From the NCBI RefSeq assembly GCF_011762185.1, contig NZ_JAASQJ010000004.1:248001-312000 (forward strand): 64,000 nt of DNA, given 5' to 3'. Source of the stretch: Dyadobacter arcticus (GTDB lineage: Bacteria; Bacteroidota; Bacteroidia; Cytophagales; Spirosomataceae). The position numbers and the translations under genes are program-made. Below are positions 60,918 to 64,000 of this stretch, one piece after another (the stretch's first letter is position 1; the number at the start of each line of letters is the position of its first letter). The notes beneath the pieces were generated by a model that worked only from the letters and a program-made list of their open reading frames with translations, made no database searches and was not told where the DNA came from.

Positions 60918-62006
60918 CTATTTACCTTCTTGGATAACAGCCCCTTCCCTTAAATTCTGAACCCCTTCAACGGCAATTTTCTCACCTCCTTTAAGTCCTT
61001 CTTTTACAATGACATTGGGTCCGATAGCTGTGCCCAGCACGATTCTACGCTGAGTAACCTTGCTGCTGTCGCCCGCCACGTATACAAAATATTCACCTAA
61101 TTGTTCGGTCACCGCTTTGTAAGGAATCAATACCGATTTGCCTTTTGAATTGCTCAGCACACGAACGGTGCCGCTCATACCTGCGCGCAGCTGATTGGTT
61201 TTATTTGGGAAAATAAGGCGTGCTTTAATACTACCTGTTTGCGTATCAACGGCCCTGTCGAGGAAAGCAATTTTGCCGCTCGCAGGGTAAATGTCGTTCC
61301 CAAATTTCAATGTGAATGTTGAATCAGCCGGTTTCTGGCCTTTCATCAGATTAGTAAACCTGTAAATTTCTTTCTGATCTACATTAAAATCCACGGCAAG
61401 CTGATTATCAGTGGAAACGGTATTCAATATCGTTTGCCCAGCTGAAACTGCTGCGCCTACCTTAACCGCTGAAATGCCAATAACCCCGTCAAATGGTGCC
61501 TGAACTCTGGTATAGCGGACGCTCGTCTCCACTGCTTTAATGTTTGCCTTAGCCGCGTCAGACTGCCTTTTTGCGACTTCCAAAGCGGCGTCAGCATTGT
61601 CTACCAACTGTTTTGCTACCGCATCATTTTTTTCCAATTCATGATACCGGTCTGCATCTTTCTGGGCTTTGGACACATTCGCTTCCTGTACATTCAGACT
61701 TGCTACAGCCTGATCATAATTAGCGTTATAAAGCTGAGCGTCAATGGAATACAATAACTGACCTTTTCGTACCCTGGCACCATCCTTAAAATGAATGCCC
61801 GTAATGAAGCCAGTTACCTGCGGACGAAGTTCAATTTCATTCAGCGGGACTACCGTGCCTGGATATTCATCATAGTAAGAGGCTTCCGAAGTGGTTACTT
61901 CCGTTAGGGTTACCTGTACAGCCTGAGGTTGCGCGGGCTGCTGCTGTTCTTTTTTCCCGCAGGAGAACAGGGTCAAAAGGGACAAAGCAGCCGTGTAATA
62001 TTTCAT
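60918..62006 (-). CDS. RND efflux periplasmic adaptor (AcrA-like lipoprotein)
   Basis: A 362-residue adaptor if started at ATG 62006 (MKYYTAALSLLTLFSCGKKEQQQP, a lipoprotein signal); the frame has an alternative ATG at 62048. The order is a lipoyl/barrel-sandwich half (PGTVVPLNEIELRPQVTGFITGIHFKDGARVRKGQLLYSID), a long alpha-helical hairpin (QLYNANYDQAVASLNVQEANVSKAQKDADRYHELEKNDAVAKQLVDNADAALEVAKRQSDAA), the second half (VRYTRVQAPFDGVIGISAVKVGAAVSAGQTILNTVSTDN) and a beta-barrel. It links the pump to TolC. Confidence 0.93.
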   Translation of the reverse strand: MKYYTAALSLLTLFSCGKKEQQQPAQPQAVQVTLTEVTTSEASYYDEYPGTVVPLNEIELRPQVTGFITGIHFKDGARVRKGQLLYSIDAQLYNANYDQAVASLNVQEANVSKAQKDADRYHELEKNDAVAKQLVDNADAALEVAKRQSDAAKANIKAVETSVRYTRVQAPFDGVIGISAVKVGAAVSAGQTILNTVSTDNQLAVDFNVDQKEIYRFTNLMKGQKPADSTFTLKFGNDIYPASGKIAFLDRAVDTQTGSIKARLIFPNKTNQLRAGMSGTVRVLSNSKGKSVLIPYKAVTEQLGEYFVYVAGDSSKVTQRRIVLGTAIGPNVIVKEGLKGGEKIAVEGVQNLREGAVIQEGK

Positions 62007-62063
62007 TTTATTGGAAACCATATTATCAGGGTATTTTCGATTTAGCAATGGGTAAACAGGAGG

Positions 62064-63428
62064 TTATTGATAGTTAAGCTGGCCGAGCGCTTTTTGTACA
62101 TCTATCTTGCTTGCAAGTACCTGATACAATGCATTATAATAGTTGATTCTTGCCAGTCGCAGATCCGTTTCGGAAGTTACTACTTCCAGGTAAGTCTTAA
62201 TCCCGGATTTGTATTGGAGCTGGATCACATCATACACCTCGCGGGCAAGGTCTACGTTTTCCTTTTGCGCCAATAAATTGGTCAGGTATCCTTTATAATT
62301 GGCAAGCGACGAGGCATATTCAGAATTCACATTGTTTTGCAATCCTTTTATATCCCAGTCGAGTCGCTTAACCAACAATTCAGCCTGACGTGTGTTTGCT
62401 TTCCTTTTTCCGCCCTGATAAAGAGGGAGAGAAAGCGTCAATAAGCCAAAAGAGTTGGGGTAATTTTTATTGTAAAGTTCTGCAAACTGATTGTTCTGGA
62501 AATTGAGGTTGTAGGCACCGTTAAGTGAAATATTCGGCAAGTAGCTCCATTTATTGTATTGAAGATTAGCTTCCAGCAATTTTTTCTGGGTGGTAAGGAT
62601 CTGATATTCGATTCTGGCATTCAAGTCCACAATCTGCAATGTATCCAGGGAAATTTCCCGTTCCATTTGCAATGTATCGTAGCTAATATTCAATGACTTA
62701 TCGATCGGATAACCCATCAAATATTTAAGATATTCCAATTTTGCCTTCAATACTTCCTCGTTACTCTTCTTATTGGCCTTGGTATTATTGAGAGAAATCG
62801 TCGCACGCTTAAAATCAATCTTATCTGCAACACCCGATTTGTACTGATTTTCCGCATCCCTCAAACTCCTTTCCAACCTAACTATATCTTCGCCAGCAAC
62901 GTCAATTTGCTGGGTAGTGGCCAACACATCATAAAAAGCTTTTGAAACATTCACCGCCAGATCGGTTTTGTTATTGGCCGTATTTTGGCTGGCCGCCAAT
63001 TGAACATTATTCCTGGTCTTGTTGGCTAGCAGCACATCTTTATTAAAAATTTGCTGCGACAATGTAAACTGTGCCGCCGAAATGTTACTCACACCTAGTT
63101 TAACCGGATTGCCTGCGATAATGCTGGTTTGTACGATAAAATTGTGTTGGAGGTTGTAATTGAAATTGATTTGGGGGTACCAATCGGCGAGTTTGCTTCG
63201 GATCTGATTTTCGGTAATGCGCTCATCTATTAACGATTGCTGGATCACCGGCTGGTTTTTAATCGCATAAGCCACTACTTCCGGCAATGTTGCCTGTTCC
63301 AGTACGGGCGCCTCCTTTGTGCTTTCTTGAATAACCTGTGCAAAAATGGGGGAAATACAATTCATTAACAGGAATGCCGAGCCAAATGCCAAACGCATTA
63401 TCTTCTGTGGCTTTGACCAATACTTCAT
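62064..63428 (-). CDS. TolC-family outer membrane efflux protein
   Basis: A 454-residue TolC-like protein starting at ATG 63428 (MKYWSKPQKIMRLAFGSAFLLMNCISPIFAQ); the longer frame to 63509 lacks a signal at its start. Two OEP repeats are seen: NQIRSKLADWYPQINFNYNLQH with LSQQIFNKDVLLANKTRNNVQLAASQN, and NLQYNKWSYLPNISLNGAYNL with LLTLSLPLYQGGKRKANTRQAELLVKRLDWD. It forms the outer membrane channel of the tripartite efflux system and is the promoter-proximal gene of the operon. Confidence 0.93.
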   Translation of the reverse strand: MKYWSKPQKIMRLAFGSAFLLMNCISPIFAQVIQESTKEAPVLEQATLPEVVAYAIKNQPVIQQSLIDERITENQIRSKLADWYPQINFNYNLQHNFIVQTSIIAGNPVKLGVSNISAAQFTLSQQIFNKDVLLANKTRNNVQLAASQNTANNKTDLAVNVSKAFYDVLATTQQIDVAGEDIVRLERSLRDAENQYKSGVADKIDFKRATISLNNTKANKKSNEEVLKAKLEYLKYLMGYPIDKSLNISYDTLQMEREISLDTLQIVDLNARIEYQILTTQKKLLEANLQYNKWSYLPNISLNGAYNLNFQNNQFAELYNKNYPNSFGLLTLSLPLYQGGKRKANTRQAELLVKRLDWDIKGLQNNVNSEYASSLANYKGYLTNLLAQKENVDLAREVYDVIQLQYKSGIKTYLEVVTSETDLRLARINYYNALYQVLASKIDVQKALGQLNYQ

Positions 63429-63650
63429 GCAAGTAAAATGTTTGGATAGAGAAATGATATCTGACGAAACGTTTTGTAACAATCGGTGACAATATGTAGC
63501 AAGTGCCACACTCCCGGTTCCCCGATTGTGTTTATTAAGGATTTAAAAGCCGGAATAGTTTCAAAGGATAGCCTAAAAAAAGCAAATAATGATGCTGTCT
63601 CTTCGAAATGTTAAATTTTAGAGCGGAATTATACCGGTTTGACAGATACC

Positions 63651-64000
63651 CTAAGCAGATTTGGGCGTGACACCTGTTTGAGGCCAGATTTTTTCAATGC
63701 ACCATGCGAAAGCGATCACCAGTGTGCAGCCGATTAAATTAAGCCAGAGAAATGCGGTAAGATCGAGGATGTAACTGGTCACCACGAATATTTCCCCGAT
63801 GATGCTGCCCCAGAAAACAGCCCTGCTATTGATGTTCTTGAAATAAAAGGCGACGAGGAAAATGCCAAGGATAACCCCATAAAAAAGAGAGCCGAGAATG
63901 TTAACAGCCTCAATCATACTGCCCAGCCGGGACGCATACTGCGCCACAAAAATGCAGAAAACGCCCCAAAAAAAAGTGGCCCAACGCGATGCAGCGACAT
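63651..64000 (-). CDS. Sodium:solute symporter, C-terminal part (5' end outside window)
   Basis: A frame open to the window edge on the - strand, with at least 116 residues. The visible part reads ...AASRWATFFWGVFCIFVAQYASRLGSMIEAVNILGSLFYGVILGIFLVAFYF and ends TLVIAFAWCIEKIWPQTGVTPKSA, which is the C-terminal region of SSS-family transporters (the EAVNILGSLFYG phrase is typical). It holds four or so transmembrane helices. The N-terminal half lies beyond 64000. The substrate cannot be judged from this part. A 222-base gap separates it from the TolC gene. Confidence 0.85.
   Translation of the reverse strand, partial: VAASRWATFFWGVFCIFVAQYASRLGSMIEAVNILGSLFYGVILGIFLVAFYFKNINSRAVFWGSIIGEIFVVTSYILDLTAFLWLNLIGCTLVIAFAWCIEKIWPQTGVTPKSA

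Noticed and set aside
1..64000. CRISPR array, prophage or insertion sequence
   Set aside because: No spaced direct repeats, transposase, integrase or phage gene was seen on either strand.

Overview
The window is chromosomal DNA of a Bacteroidota bacterium, most likely a Cytophagales member close to Dyadobacter or Spirosoma (inference from gene content, not from a search). The signs are a flexirubin-type (dialkylresorcinol plus aryl polyene) pigment cluster, a protein with a type IX secretion (T9SS) tail, DUF4270/kelch/DUF4907 proteins, promoters of the Bacteroidota form TTG-N18-20-TAnnTTTG, few Shine-Dalgarno sites, and core genes typical of the phylum. I see no transposase, integrase, phage gene or CRISPR array.

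Region 1 (1-12642, all + strand) is the 3' part of a pigment operon: the end of a probable C45-type Ntn acyltransferase, a PaaK-like adenylating enzyme, three exported proteins of unknown function, a YdcF-like lipoprotein, an O-methyltransferase, DarA, DarB, a small conserved protein, a BtrH-like acyltransferase, an ABC exporter pair, an acyl carrier protein and a ketosynthase. Most genes overlap or nearly touch. DarA and DarB would make the dialkylresorcinol, the ACP and ketosynthase serve chain building, and a BtrH-like or C45-like enzyme could join the two halves. The cluster continues upstream of base 1.

Region 2 (12639-23700): methylmalonyl-CoA mutase (two subunits, - strand), dnaA with a clear promoter and an operator-like dyad, a FemAB-like acyltransferase, a DUF3108 protein, a zinc aminopeptidase, a polytopic membrane protein and recA.

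Region 3 (23769-31353, - strand): MoxR/Mg-chelatase-like ATPase, RNase Y, ZapA, a ZapB-like coiled coil, PheT, an NTF2-like protein and a DUF1684 protein.

Region 4 (31539-46964), mixed accessory genes: response regulator, PhnP-like hydrolase, DUF819 transporter, an IorAB-type molybdenum hydroxylase, DUF1905 protein, a PAP2/haloperoxidase-like lipoprotein with a beta-barrel partner, DinB, a thioredoxin-domain YyaL protein, a T9SS-secreted protein and an MFS transporter.

Region 5 (47009-53376): tRNA-Val(GAC), then infB, nusA and rimP as one - strand operon whose leader carries a four-copy tetranucleotide repeat and a terminator-like hairpin; then an EEP-family protein.

Region 6 (53399-64000): the DUF4907, kelch and DUF4270 module, a bestrophin, a complete RND efflux operon (TolC, adaptor, pump) and the end of a sodium:solute symporter.

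All calls come from reading translated sequence and motifs by eye; no database search was run. Start codons were moved inside the longest open frames where a signal peptide, a family alignment or a promoter favoured it.
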